Positions 32,887 to 41,634 of a stretch of DNA of 42,701 nucleotides are shown here, in pieces (the stretch's first letter is position 1; each line of letters opens with the position of its first letter). The position numbers and the translations under genes were made by a program. The notes beneath the pieces were generated by a model. It was not told the DNA's origin, did not search any database, and saw only the letters and a program-made list of their open reading frames with translations. This stretch comes from Verrucomicrobiaceae bacterium (GTDB lineage: Bacteria > Verrucomicrobiota > Verrucomicrobiia > Verrucomicrobiales > Verrucomicrobiaceae). The stretch is from positions 1 to 42,701 of the forward strand of contig JAIYDW010000099.1 in assembly GCA_027487315.1 (NCBI GenBank), in the 5' to 3' direction.

Positions 32887-34047
32887 TTAGCCGTGAGTGC
32901 TGCGCCAAGCGAGGGTGCTGAGATACCAGTCGATGAACTGGGGGCCGCAGAAGAGCCAGAGGAGGGCGCCGGTGGCGAGGTAGGGGCCGAAGGGGATTTT
33001 GGCGCCCCATTCGCCGAAGCCGGTGACGCGCTGGACGGTTGGGATGATGGTGCCGATGATGGAGGCGGCGACGAGGGTGAAGAGGACGGCCTGCCAGCCG
33101 GCGAAGGCGCCGATCATCATGAGGAAGAGGACGTCGCCAAAGCCCATGGCCTCCCGGGGGATGACGACTTCCTGGGTGGTGCCGTGGATGGAGCGAACGT
33201 CCTCCCAGGGGTGTTCGGCGAGGTGCTCTTTGCCCCGGAGGATTTTGAGTTTTTCCATCCACAGTTCGGCGGTGACGTTTTCCCAGGAGTCGGCATTGAC
33301 GGTGAGGGTGGTGCTGGTGACGACGAGACGATCCGAGGCGCGGGAGAAGATGTCTTCCCAGGGGAGTTCTTCGTCGCCAAGGCGTACGACGGGAGGGGCG
33401 GTGTCGTCGGGTTGGGCGACCTCCCATTTGACGGGGGAGTCGAAGGAATGGCGTTTGCGGCCGAGGGCGAGCTTGCCGAGTTCGACGATGATCCAAAGGA
33501 TGCCGAGGCCCATGGCGGCGCTGCCGAGGGAGAGGAGGAAACCGCGAAGATGAGTGGTTTCGGACATGAGTTCGGGGACGGCGAGAGCGCAGAGGAGGCC
33601 GGCGACGGTGCCACCGATGGTGATCTCGTGGGGGAGGATGAAGTGCTCGATGTCGATGAAAGTGCCAGCGACGAGGAGGGAGACGAAGAGCCAGAGAGCG
33701 AGGACTTGGGGGCCCCAGGAGCGAATGTCAGCCCAATCGCCCCCAAAATGGAGGAAGACGGCGTAGAAGAGGATGCCGACGAGGAGTTCGACCCAGAAGT
33801 AGCGGGAAGAGATGGGGGAACTGCATTTGGCGCAGCGGCCGCGGAGGACGAGCCAGGTGACGAGGGGGATGTTGTGGTAGAAGGGGATTTGGTATTTGCA
33901 GGTGGGGCAAAAGGAGCGTCGGGGTTGATTGACGGAGAGGCCGCGTGGGAGGCGATAGATCACGACGTTGAGGAAGGATCCTATGCCTGCGCCCAGAAAG
34001 AAGATGATGCAGTGCAGGAGGGTGTTGAGGATTTGGTAGCGAGTCAT
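32887..34047 (-). CDS. Type IV prepilin peptidase (A24) with a large cytoplasmic insert
   Basis: This inner-membrane aspartate protease removes leader peptides from pilins or type II pseudopilins and methylates the new N-terminus. From the ATG at 34047 it has 386 residues: the N-terminal methylase domain with FLNVVIYRLPRG, two zinc CxxC pairs (Cys47/Cys50 and Cys72/Cys75), and the catalytic Asp132 in FIDIEHFILP and Asp305 in MGFGDVLF. Between them an insert of about 100 residues (roughly 197-297), polar and partly acidic, is unusual; most relatives have a short loop here. It heads a minus-strand run with the OppF-like gene and rodA and diverges from the large fusion gene over 203 bp. Confidence 0.9.
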   Translation of the reverse strand: MTRYQILNTLLHCIIFFLGAGIGSFLNVVIYRLPRGLSVNQPRRSFCPTCKYQIPFYHNIPLVTWLVLRGRCAKCSSPISSRYFWVELLVGILFYAVFLHFGGDWADIRSWGPQVLALWLFVSLLVAGTFIDIEHFILPHEITIGGTVAGLLCALAVPELMSETTHLRGFLLSLGSAAMGLGILWIIVELGKLALGRKRHSFDSPVKWEVAQPDDTAPPVVRLGDEELPWEDIFSRASDRLVVTSTTLTVNADSWENVTAELWMEKLKILRGKEHLAEHPWEDVRSIHGTTQEVVIPREAMGFGDVLFLMMIGAFAGWQAVLFTLVAASIIGTIIPTVQRVTGFGEWGAKIPFGPYLATGALLWLFCGPQFIDWYLSTLAWRSTHG

Positions 34048-34250
34048 GAAACGAGGGAGCGGGACAAGATCGCTAGAAAGGTGCCTTGGGTCTGGCGGGA
34101 AAGGAAGCGAAAAAAAGGGTGTTTGGTTTCTGGCCAAGGTTTGCAGGTGAGAAAACAGAATCGACTTGGGGTATTTCGAGGGACAAGCGTTTCCGGAGAC
34201 GGACTGGGGTGATAGAAAATGCGGCGTTTGTGCGATGTCTGGGGCCCGAT

Positions 34251-37200
34251 ATGCGATTTCTTTTTTGTTTTCTGTTCTCTTTCACGCTTGGTGCCGCCTT
34301 TTCCTTGGCAGCCGAGCCCCTCAAAGCCCTCCTCATCACTGGAGGCTGCTGCCATGACTATGCGAAGCAGCATGAGATCATCGCCAAGGGCATCCAAAGC
34401 CGCGCGAATGTGCAGGTGGATGTGATTTGGACCGACGATAAGTCCACGAACCCGCCACTGCCGATTTATGACAAGGTGGATTGGGCCAAGGGCTACGACA
34501 TCATCATCCACGACGAGTGCGCGGCGAGCATGAAGGACAAGGAGACGCTCACCCGCATTCTCGATGCTCACCAAACGATCCCGAGCATTCAGCTGCACTG
34601 CGCGATGCATAGCTTCCGCACGGGCGAGGATCGTTGGTTCAAGCGCCTCGGGCTGCAATCGAACTCGCACGGCCCGCAGGAGCCTATCGCGATCACGTTT
34701 GTCGATAAAGAGCACCCGATCACGAAGACACTCGGTGACTGGACCACGATCAAAGAGGAACTGTATAACAATGCGAACCTCTTCGATGCACATCCGCTCG
34801 CCATGGGCCGCCAGATGGTCAAAGGCAAGGCCGTCGATGCCATCGTTGCCTGGACGAATGAAAAAGCTGGTGCCCGCAGCTTCAGCACGACGATCGGGCA
34901 CAACACGGAGACGGTGGCCGATGCTCGCTATCTCGATTTGATCACGCGCGGCCTGCTTTGGGCCTGTGACAAGCTCACACCGGAGTTTTTGACGCCATTC
35001 CAAGGGCAGAACAAGGTGACGTTTGTGCCCGCGAAGCCTGTCGAGGCTCCGAAGCCGCCGCCGGTGCCGAAAGATGCCACGGGCATCAAGGTGACCGCGA
35101 GCAGCACGCAGCCCGGTAATGACACCTGGAAAGCCGTTGATGGCGATGAAGGCACGCGCTGGTGCGCGGTGGATGGCTCGAAACCGCAATCGCTCACGCT
35201 GGAGTTTGAGAGGCCGCAGGACCTCACTGGCATCGACATCGTTTGGGAGAGCAAAAACAACGCGTATCAGCACCGGATCGAGATTGACGGCAAGAGCGTC
35301 ATCGCTGGCAGCACCGAGAACGCCCATTCCTTTGATGCCAAGCAGGCCAAAAAGATCATCATTACCTGCACTGGAACCAACCAAGGTGGTTGGGCCAGCA
35401 TTCGCGAGGTGCGGCTGAAAGGGCCGGGCATCAAAGCCATCGCTCCGAAGCTCAGCGCTGAGCAAAAAAAGGAATATGACAAAGCGAATGATCCGCTTGC
35501 CAAAGAGGGTAATGTTGCGCCGAAGATCGTGAAGCTCACGCCGGAGGAGGAAGCGGCCATTTTGAAGGATGTGAAGGTCGCCGAGGGGTTTGAGGTCACG
35601 CTTTTCGCGAACAGTGCGGCGGCGAACTACCCGGTCTTTGTTGCCGCTGAGACGGATGGAACGCTTTACGTTTCATCGGATGGCAATGGTTCGCTGGGTC
35701 GCAATCCGAAGCGCGGGCGGGTGATTCGGTTGCGTGATTTGGATGGCGATGGTCGCGCGGATGAAACGAAGGTCTTTTGTGAGGTCGATGCGCCGCGCGG
35801 GCTGGTATGGGATCACGACCGGCTTTATCTTGTGCATCCGCCGCACCTCAGCGAGATCATTGATGCCGATCATGATGGTGTGGCGGAGAAGCAAAACATT
35901 CTGGTGAAGGACATTGCCTTTGGTTACAAGGATCGTCCGGCGGATCACACCACGAACGGGTTGAGTTTGGGGATCGATGGGTGGCTTTACATTGCTGGCG
36001 GTGATTTTGGATTCATGAAGGCTACCGGCACCGATGGCAGAACGCTTCAGCATCGTGGCGGTGGGGTCATTCGCGTGCGTCCGGACGGCAGTGGCCTCGA
36101 AATCTATTCCACGGGCACGCGCAACATTCTTGAGGTGGCTATCAGCCCGCTGATGGACATCTTTGCTCGCGACAACACGAACGATGGCGGCGGTTGGAAT
36201 GTGAGGTTTCATCACTTCACCGGGCTGGATGATCATGGGTACCCGAGGCTCTACAAAAATTTTAATGATGAGTGTGTTCAGCCGTTGGCCGATTATGGCG
36301 GTGGCAGTGGGTGTGGCGCGGTTTACATTGATGAGCCTGGGTTTGGCGAGTGGAACAATGCTCCCTTCACCTGCGATTGGGGCAGTGGAGCTCTCTGGCA
36401 TCATCAGGTGAAGCCCAAAGGCGCGACGTTTGAGGAAACGAGGAAGCCCGAGCCGTTTATCAAGATGACCCGTCCGACTGATGCGGATGTCGATGGGATG
36501 AGTCGCGTTTATTGTGCGAGTTGGAAGGGGGCGACGTTTGACTGGGCGGGGCCGGATGTGGGTTATATTGTGCAGGTGAAGCCGAAGGGCTGGAAGTTGA
36601 GAAGTGGTGTCGGCATTCAGCCCGCGAAGATTTCCGAAGGCTTTCCAGCTAGCGAAGGTCCAAACGGGCTAAAGCCCGAGACTACTTTTTGGATCGAACC
36701 GCTGCCGGATTTCGCGAAGGCGAAGGATGAGGAGTTGGTGAAGGGGCTGGAGTCTGCGAGCAACCGCCGGAGGATGGGGGCGCAGAGGGAATTGGTGAGG
36801 AGATTGGAAAAGAAAACGCGTCTTGGTGGGATGATGGACTCAGAGCAAGCAAGACGCTTAGCTATTTTTGGTCTTGATCCGAAGCTGGGACTCCAAAGCA
36901 AAGTCGCCATGATTAATGCGTTGGCTCGTTTCGACCTTCGCGTTGCAGAATTGGATGCGCTGGGGCGCGAAACGACGAATTCTCCCGATATGATAGTAAC
37001 TGCAGAGCTCACGAGAGCCATTGCGGTTCCACAATCTGAGGAGGCACTCGAAGTCACAGCCGAAGTGGCCAAGAAAAATGTCTCGGAACTCTATCTGCTG
37101 CGCGAATTTACGGACGTCAGGCAATGGCCGGAACCGTCGGATTCAAATTCTCTTCTTCGTCGCTCCGCCGCTCATCAAATTGGAGCAGGGCAGGTTCTTC

Positions 37201-38882
37201 CGAAAAACATCAAGACCGTTCTGGCCAAAGCATTTTCAGATCCTGATGAAGTGATCGCGCACATGGTTATTCGGGCAACATCACTTGGAAGCCAGCGATT
37301 CTCAGGTCGCCTAGTTCGTGTCGATGGAGGTGATGTTGGCTACAAAGAGGGCGTTTTCGAATTCGCAGAACCTTGCCTCGGTGTTTTGGATGATTGGCAA
37401 CAATCTCGTTTGGCGTCCACACGTGCACTTCGCGCCCTCGCTATGATGCATCAGCCCGAAGTCGTCTCCGGTCTCATTGAGCGCCTCGGCAAGGCTACGG
37501 ACCCCGCGTTGCGTCAGGGCCTCCTCGGGGCGCTGTGCCGACTGCATTTCGAGGAAGGTGAGTGGAAGGGGGATTCTTGGGGGACGCGGCCGGACACGCG
37601 GGGGCCGTATTACCAGCCGGTGGCTTGGAGCGAGACGCCGAAGATTGCGGTGGCGTTGAAGGACGCGCTGGCGAAGGCTTCGCAGGAAGAGGCTGCGTTT
37701 TTGGTGAAGGAGTTGAATCGGAACCGGATTCAGTTCAATGAGGCGCAGCAGCGTATTTTGGAGTTGGCAATGAGCGATCCGAAGGTGCTGCCGGAGTTGG
37801 CGGCGCAATTGGCGGGTGCGGAGGAGATTCCGGTGGAGGCGGTGCCGCTTTTGGTGGAAGCTTTGAAAGGTGGTGCTGGGATTCAGGGGGGACAGATTTT
37901 GACGGGCGGTGACGGGCTAAAGCCCAGCACTACTTTTCTTTCCCAAGCCATCATTGCGCTTTCGAAAACTGATAGTGCTGAAGGGGTTGAGGCGACGCTT
38001 TGTGCGCTGGAGCCGATCAAGAAGTTGCCGGACTCGGGTAAAGATTATGATGCGGCTTTGGCGGCCTTCTTGAATGCTCCGAAGCTTGAAAACCACCACC
38101 AGCTTGTTGAGCAGATTGCTGAGAAGGCGGAGTGGGCACACTCGATGTATGCGTATGCTGCCTTGTTGAATCTGGCGAATCGCAAAACGGGCAGTCCGGA
38201 GTCGATCCAGTTGTCCCAGAAGGCGCTCGATACCGGTTGGGCGGATGCGAAGCACCGGAAGCTCATCATTGACGCGATCAGCGCTTCCAGACACGTGCCC
38301 AGCGCCGCCAAGGTGCTCGCTGCGCTTGATGATCCTGATGTCGAAGTCAAGGGCGCGGCTGAGCGTGCTGCCAAGGCCATGCGGATCACCAAGATCGAGG
38401 ACAAAACGCCCAAGGTTGTGACCTTGAAGCCCGAGGAGGTGCTTGCTGCTGTTTTAAAGGAGAAAGGGGATGTGGCGCTCGGTGAGCAAATCTTTACCAA
38501 AGCCACTTGCGTGGCCTGCCACACCGTGAAGGAGACGGAAGCCCAGAAAGGACCTTACTTGGGCAACATCGCGCAAACCTACAAGCGTCTCGATTTGGCT
38601 CAGAATATTCTTGATCCGAACAAGACCATTGCCCAGGGCTTTGCCAGTGAGATGGTGGCCTTGAAGGATGGCACGAGCAACATGGGCTTCATCACTTTGG
38701 AAGGCGCGGATGAGATCAAGATGCGCAACATTGCCTCGCAGGAGTTCACTTATAAGACGGCGGACATTGCCAAGCGTGACAAACTGCCGACCTCGATGAT
38801 GCCGCCGATGCTGATGAATAACTTCACCGTCAAGGAGTTCGCTTCGTTGCTGGATTACCTGGAGTCACTGGTGAAGAAATGA
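34251..38882 (+). CDS. Giant secreted ThuA / discoidin-like / PVC dehydrogenase / HEAT / cytochrome c fusion
   Basis: The 1543-residue protein from the ATG at 34251 has signal MRFLFCFLFSFTLGAAFSLA. Residues about 22-250 are a ThuA-like (trehalose-utilisation) domain (LLITGGCCHDY, IQLHCAMHSFR). About 275-395 is an F5/8-type C, carbohydrate-binding-like sandwich (STQPGNDTWKAVDGDEGTRW). About 430-840 is the PVC-type membrane-bound dehydrogenase domain, probably a beta-propeller (VIRLRDLDGDGRADETKVF, STGTRNILEVAISPLMDIFARD). Residues 880-1370 form HEAT-like helices. The C-terminus is the PVC heme-binding domain with CVACH at 1420-1424. It probably oxidises a sugar and passes electrons to heme. 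Two GLKP palindromes are inside. Confidence 0.9.
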   Translation: MRFLFCFLFSFTLGAAFSLAAEPLKALLITGGCCHDYAKQHEIIAKGIQSRANVQVDVIWTDDKSTNPPLPIYDKVDWAKGYDIIIHDECAASMKDKETLTRILDAHQTIPSIQLHCAMHSFRTGEDRWFKRLGLQSNSHGPQEPIAITFVDKEHPITKTLGDWTTIKEELYNNANLFDAHPLAMGRQMVKGKAVDAIVAWTNEKAGARSFSTTIGHNTETVADARYLDLITRGLLWACDKLTPEFLTPFQGQNKVTFVPAKPVEAPKPPPVPKDATGIKVTASSTQPGNDTWKAVDGDEGTRWCAVDGSKPQSLTLEFERPQDLTGIDIVWESKNNAYQHRIEIDGKSVIAGSTENAHSFDAKQAKKIIITCTGTNQGGWASIREVRLKGPGIKAIAPKLSAEQKKEYDKANDPLAKEGNVAPKIVKLTPEEEAAILKDVKVAEGFEVTLFANSAAANYPVFVAAETDGTLYVSSDGNGSLGRNPKRGRVIRLRDLDGDGRADETKVFCEVDAPRGLVWDHDRLYLVHPPHLSEIIDADHDGVAEKQNILVKDIAFGYKDRPADHTTNGLSLGIDGWLYIAGGDFGFMKATGTDGRTLQHRGGGVIRVRPDGSGLEIYSTGTRNILEVAISPLMDIFARDNTNDGGGWNVRFHHFTGLDDHGYPRLYKNFNDECVQPLADYGGGSGCGAVYIDEPGFGEWNNAPFTCDWGSGALWHHQVKPKGATFEETRKPEPFIKMTRPTDADVDGMSRVYCASWKGATFDWAGPDVGYIVQVKPKGWKLRSGVGIQPAKISEGFPASEGPNGLKPETTFWIEPLPDFAKAKDEELVKGLESASNRRRMGAQRELVRRLEKKTRLGGMMDSEQARRLAIFGLDPKLGLQSKVAMINALARFDLRVAELDALGRETTNSPDMIVTAELTRAIAVPQSEEALEVTAEVAKKNVSELYLLREFTDVRQWPEPSDSNSLLRRSAAHQIGAGQVLPKNIKTVLAKAFSDPDEVIAHMVIRATSLGSQRFSGRLVRVDGGDVGYKEGVFEFAEPCLGVLDDWQQSRLASTRALRALAMMHQPEVVSGLIERLGKATDPALRQGLLGALCRLHFEEGEWKGDSWGTRPDTRGPYYQPVAWSETPKIAVALKDALAKASQEEAAFLVKELNRNRIQFNEAQQRILELAMSDPKVLPELAAQLAGAEEIPVEAVPLLVEALKGGAGIQGGQILTGGDGLKPSTTFLSQAIIALSKTDSAEGVEATLCALEPIKKLPDSGKDYDAALAAFLNAPKLENHHQLVEQIAEKAEWAHSMYAYAALLNLANRKTGSPESIQLSQKALDTGWADAKHRKLIIDAISASRHVPSAAKVLAALDDPDVEVKGAAERAAKAMRITKIEDKTPKVVTLKPEEVLAAVLKEKGDVALGEQIFTKATCVACHTVKETEAQKGPYLGNIAQTYKRLDLAQNILDPNKTIAQGFASEMVALKDGTSNMGFITLEGADEIKMRNIASQEFTYKTADIAKRDKLPTSMMPPMLMNNFTVKEFASLLDYLESLVKK
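36665..36689 (+). repeat. Palindromic repeat copy 1 inside the fusion gene
   Basis: CGGGCT and AGCCCG (36665-36678) flank AA, followed by ACTACTTTT. It is in frame and encodes NGLKPETTF. The ACTACTTTT tail is shared with copy 2. Confidence 0.7.
37913..37935 (+). repeat. Palindromic repeat copy 2 inside the fusion gene
   Basis: CGGGCT and AGCCC (37913-37925) flank AA, followed by ACTACTTTT. It is in the same frame as copy 1 and encodes DGLKPSTTF. Confidence 0.7.
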
Positions 38883-40211
38883 AGGTCTTGTGCTTGAGTT
38901 GTTGGTGTGAATTTGGGCGCTCAGGCGATGGAGGAGGCTGAAGAGGCCGAAGAAGGCGCGATTTAGGTAAACGGATTCGGCGCGGCCACGGGCACCACGG
39001 AGGGAGAGGAGGACGCGGTCCTGGCGATTGGCGTCGCCCATTTCGTACATTGCGCGGAAGAAGGTGGGATCTGCGAAGTCGAAGTGTTCGGAGCGGAAGG
39101 GGCGTGAGAGGAGTTCGATGGATTCGCGGGCGAGAGCGGTGACTTTTTGGATTTGAGTGGGGCCGTCGGTGGGGAGGATGACGTCCATGGCGCGGAGGGC
39201 CTCTTCGAGGGCGGAGGTGGACTCGAGGAGAGCGGGATTGAGGAAGGCGAATTGGAGGGTGTGGAATTCGGGGGTGATGGAGCGGGTGCAGCCGAAGTCG
39301 AGGACGCAGAGTTCACCGGCTTGATTGACGAGGAAGTTTCCAGGGTGGGGGTCGGCGTGGAAGAGGTTTAGGACATGGATTTGATGCATGTAGAAATCCC
39401 AGAGGATTTGGCCGATGCGATTGCGATCGAGTTGGGAGGGGGAGGTGTCGGCGTAGCGGTCGAGGGTGAGGCCGTCGATCCAGTCCATGGTGAGGACGCG
39501 GCTTGAGCAGCGGTCGGGGTAGAAGGTGGGAAAGCGCAGGCCTTTCAAACTGGCGCAGGCGGCGGCGATTTCTTGGGAGCGCCGGAGTTCGGTGACGTAG
39601 TCGGTCTCTTCGAGCAAGCGTGTTTCGACCTCGGTGAAGTAGTGGGCGATGTCTTGTTCGCGGAGGCCGAGGATTTGCAGGGCGACGGGTTTGATGACAC
39701 GGAGGTCGCTGCGCATGGAGTCGGCGACGCCGGGGTATTGGACTTTGACGGCGAGTTTTTGGCCGGCGCGGGAGGCGATATGGACCTGGCCGATGGAGGC
39801 GCCGTGGGCGGCGTCGGGAGTGAAGGTGTCGAAGAGGGCTTCGACGGGTTGATTGAACTCGCGTTCGAGGGTGCGGCGAACGAGGGGCCAGGAAAGGGGA
39901 GGGGCGGAGTATTGGGCTTGGGCGAACTGGGCGGCGTAGGCGGGGGGGAGAAGGTTTTCGTCGATGCTCAGCATTTGAGCGAGTTTGAGCGGGCCGCCTT
40001 TGAGTTTGCTGAAGCTGGCGTAGACGGCGCGGGCATTGCGTTCATCCAGGTCGGTGCGCAGCGATGAGGAAGCTGTGTCGGGACTGACGGCGCGCTGGCC
40101 GTAGTATTTGAGGTAGTTGATGCCGACGCGGGCGCCGGTGCCGGCCAGTTCGGCCATGCGGCTGAGTGGTGTGCTGCGGATGCTGTCCTGGAGTGGGTGT
40201 TCTTCCGCCAT
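38865..40211 (-). CDS. ABC1/UbiB/AarF atypical kinase family protein
   Basis: The 448-residue protein belongs to the ABC1 (UbiB/ADCK) atypical kinase family, linked in other bacteria to ubiquinone synthesis and in general to lipid or quinone metabolism. KGGPLKLAQMLS matches the family KxGQ motif with Ala in place of Gly. ASIGQVHIASRAGQKLAVKVQYPG holds the nucleotide-binding Lys, HADPHPGNFLVN the catalytic Asp and LDFGCTRS the metal-binding Asp. It starts 2 bp after the TetR stop, so the two are one operon. Its end overlaps the convergent fusion gene by 18 bp (38865-38882). Confidence 0.9.
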   Translation of the reverse strand: MAEEHPLQDSIRSTPLSRMAELAGTGARVGINYLKYYGQRAVSPDTASSSLRTDLDERNARAVYASFSKLKGGPLKLAQMLSIDENLLPPAYAAQFAQAQYSAPPLSWPLVRRTLEREFNQPVEALFDTFTPDAAHGASIGQVHIASRAGQKLAVKVQYPGVADSMRSDLRVIKPVALQILGLREQDIAHYFTEVETRLLEETDYVTELRRSQEIAAACASLKGLRFPTFYPDRCSSRVLTMDWIDGLTLDRYADTSPSQLDRNRIGQILWDFYMHQIHVLNLFHADPHPGNFLVNQAGELCVLDFGCTRSITPEFHTLQFAFLNPALLESTSALEEALRAMDVILPTDGPTQIQKVTALARESIELLSRPFRSEHFDFADPTFFRAMYEMGDANRQDRVLLSLRGARGRAESVYLNRAFFGLFSLLHRLSAQIHTNNSSTRPSFLHQ

Positions 40212-40213
40212 GG

Positions 40214-40879
40214 TCAGGCGCGGTGGGGAACTCCGGGCAAGAGGAAACGGAGGAGGTCGAAGCCGGAATCGAGGACTTGGTGGCCCATCAGATCAAACAG
40301 AACGGCGACGGATTTTTCGATGAAGGCATCGGTACGTTCGAATTTGGGGCTGTCGTCTTTCAGGTGGAAAGCGACGACGCTGCGCAGGAGGAGGCGGAGG
40401 GCTTTGGGGTAGACGGCACTGACGGGGCCACGGGAGGCGATTTCGCCCTGTTGGCGACCGAGGGTGAGGAGGGATTTGGCGAACTGCTCGTAACGATCCT
40501 CCAGCGCGGACCACTGAGGGACGGACTTCAAGGGACTAGCGTGGCCCAGTCTCAGGAGGAGGAGGCTGCGGTGATCGAGGGTGGCAGTGGTGAAGGCGTA
40601 GAGGAAGGCCAGCATGCGGTGGCGTGCGCTGAAGGTGGGCCATTCGGCACCGCTTTCGACTGAGACGATGATGTCATTCATCATGCCGCGCCACCAGTGG
40701 GCTTCGACGGCATCCAAGGACGAGTATTCGGAGAAGAAATCGCGCTCGGAGATGCCGAGGTTTTGGCAGAGTTTGAAGATGGAGACTGGGGGGCGACCTT
40801 CGGACTTCAGCTCGTGGAGGTAGGCTGACTCGATGCGCTGGCGGAGGGAGGGGTTTTCGAGAACGATGGGGTCATTCAT
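40214..40879 (-). CDS. TetR-family-like transcriptional regulator
   Basis: The 221-residue protein from the ATG at 40879 has an N-terminal helix-turn-helix (SLRQRIESAYLHELKSEG, then SIFKLCQNLGISERDFFSEYSSLDAVEAHWWRGM), the TetR pattern, and a helical C-terminal ligand-binding part with no recognised ligand. It precedes the ABC1 kinase by 2 bp and probably controls it. The upstream sequence contains GATATATAG, a possible -10 region shared with the divergent membrane protein. An ATG at 41044 would add 55 residues overlapping that promoter and is rejected. Confidence 0.75.
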   Translation of the reverse strand: MNDPIVLENPSLRQRIESAYLHELKSEGRPPVSIFKLCQNLGISERDFFSEYSSLDAVEAHWWRGMMNDIIVSVESGAEWPTFSARHRMLAFLYAFTTATLDHRSLLLLRLGHASPLKSVPQWSALEDRYEQFAKSLLTLGRQQGEIASRGPVSAVYPKALRLLLRSVVAFHLKDDSPKFERTDAFIEKSVAVLFDLMGHQVLDSGFDLLRFLLPGVPHRA

Positions 40880-41024
40880 GATATATAGAGAACGAGTGGG
40901 CGTGGGGTTGTGGTGCCTAGAGTTTGTGACGGAGGCGGTTGGGGATGATTTTTGGAAGGCTGGGATTGCACGGAGGGCGGATCTTCGGGAGATTGGGGGG
41001 CTGGCTAATCGGCTGACCTTTGAT

Positions 41025-41420
41025 ATGGACATTTCTTTGACCACACCTGCCTTGCTGTTTCCGGCGATCTCGCTTTTGCTGCTGGCGTATACGAACCGGT
41101 TTTTGGCGCTGACCTCGGTGACGCGGAATTTGCATGACAGCTACCGGGCGTCCCATGATACGGTTTATTTGGCGCAGATCCGGAATTTGAGGAAGCGGAT
41201 TCGGTTGATCCGGGACATGCAGTTTTTTGGGGTGCTGAGCATTCTGCTGTGCACGGTTTGCATGCTGCTGGTGTATGTGGGGTGGCAGGTTCCGGGGAGG
41301 TGGGTGTTTGCGGGGAGCCTGGTGAGCATGATGCTGTCGCTGGGGCTTTCGCTCTGGGAAGTGATGTTATCGGGGCGGGCGTTGGATTTGCATTTGGAGG
41401 ATTTGGAGGCGGGGAAGTGA
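41025..41420 (+). CDS. DUF2721 membrane protein
   Basis: This 131-residue protein has three hydrophobic segments (LTTPALLFPAISLLLLAYTN, FFGVLSILLCTVCMLLVYVG and FAGSLVSMMLSLGLSLW) with a basic, amphipathic stretch between (NLRKRIRLIRDMQ). The family opening LLLLAYTNRFLALTSVTRNLH is recognisable as DUF2721, whose role is unknown. The ATG at 41025 starts directly at the hydrophobic region; 40833 adds sequence antisense to the TetR start. It diverges from that regulator and could be under its control. It is followed by 214 bp with only a weak hairpin (41534-41548). Confidence 0.85.
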   Translation: MDISLTTPALLFPAISLLLLAYTNRFLALTSVTRNLHDSYRASHDTVYLAQIRNLRKRIRLIRDMQFFGVLSILLCTVCMLLVYVGWQVPGRWVFAGSLVSMMLSLGLSLWEVMLSGRALDLHLEDLEAGK

Positions 41421-41634
41421 GAAGAAGAGACGGAGGGGCTTCAATGACTTTGATTGCGGCCCAATATCCCATTCGGGGAAGTAAGTGGGTATAGGTAAAA
41501 GTTGGAAAGTAGAATGTGAGAAGGGAGGTCTCTAAGACGGCAAGTCTTGGTGAACTTACTTTTTTTCGTAACCATATGCTGATAAATCCGAAATCGTGTT
41601 TGACGGAAAGTCATCAACTTTAACCAACTGAATT

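Noticed and set aside
32893-34212. A 439-residue acidic plus-strand frame
   Set aside because: Antisense of the prepilin peptidase with Glu/Asp/Gly-rich composition and no domain.
34044-35465. A 473-residue minus-strand open frame
   Set aside because: It lies antisense to the fusion gene, whose frame has clear domains, and has no recognisable motif.
41534-41548. AAGAC/GTCTT hairpin after the DUF2721 gene as a terminator
   Set aside because: The stem is only 5 bp and the T-run is 14 bp away.
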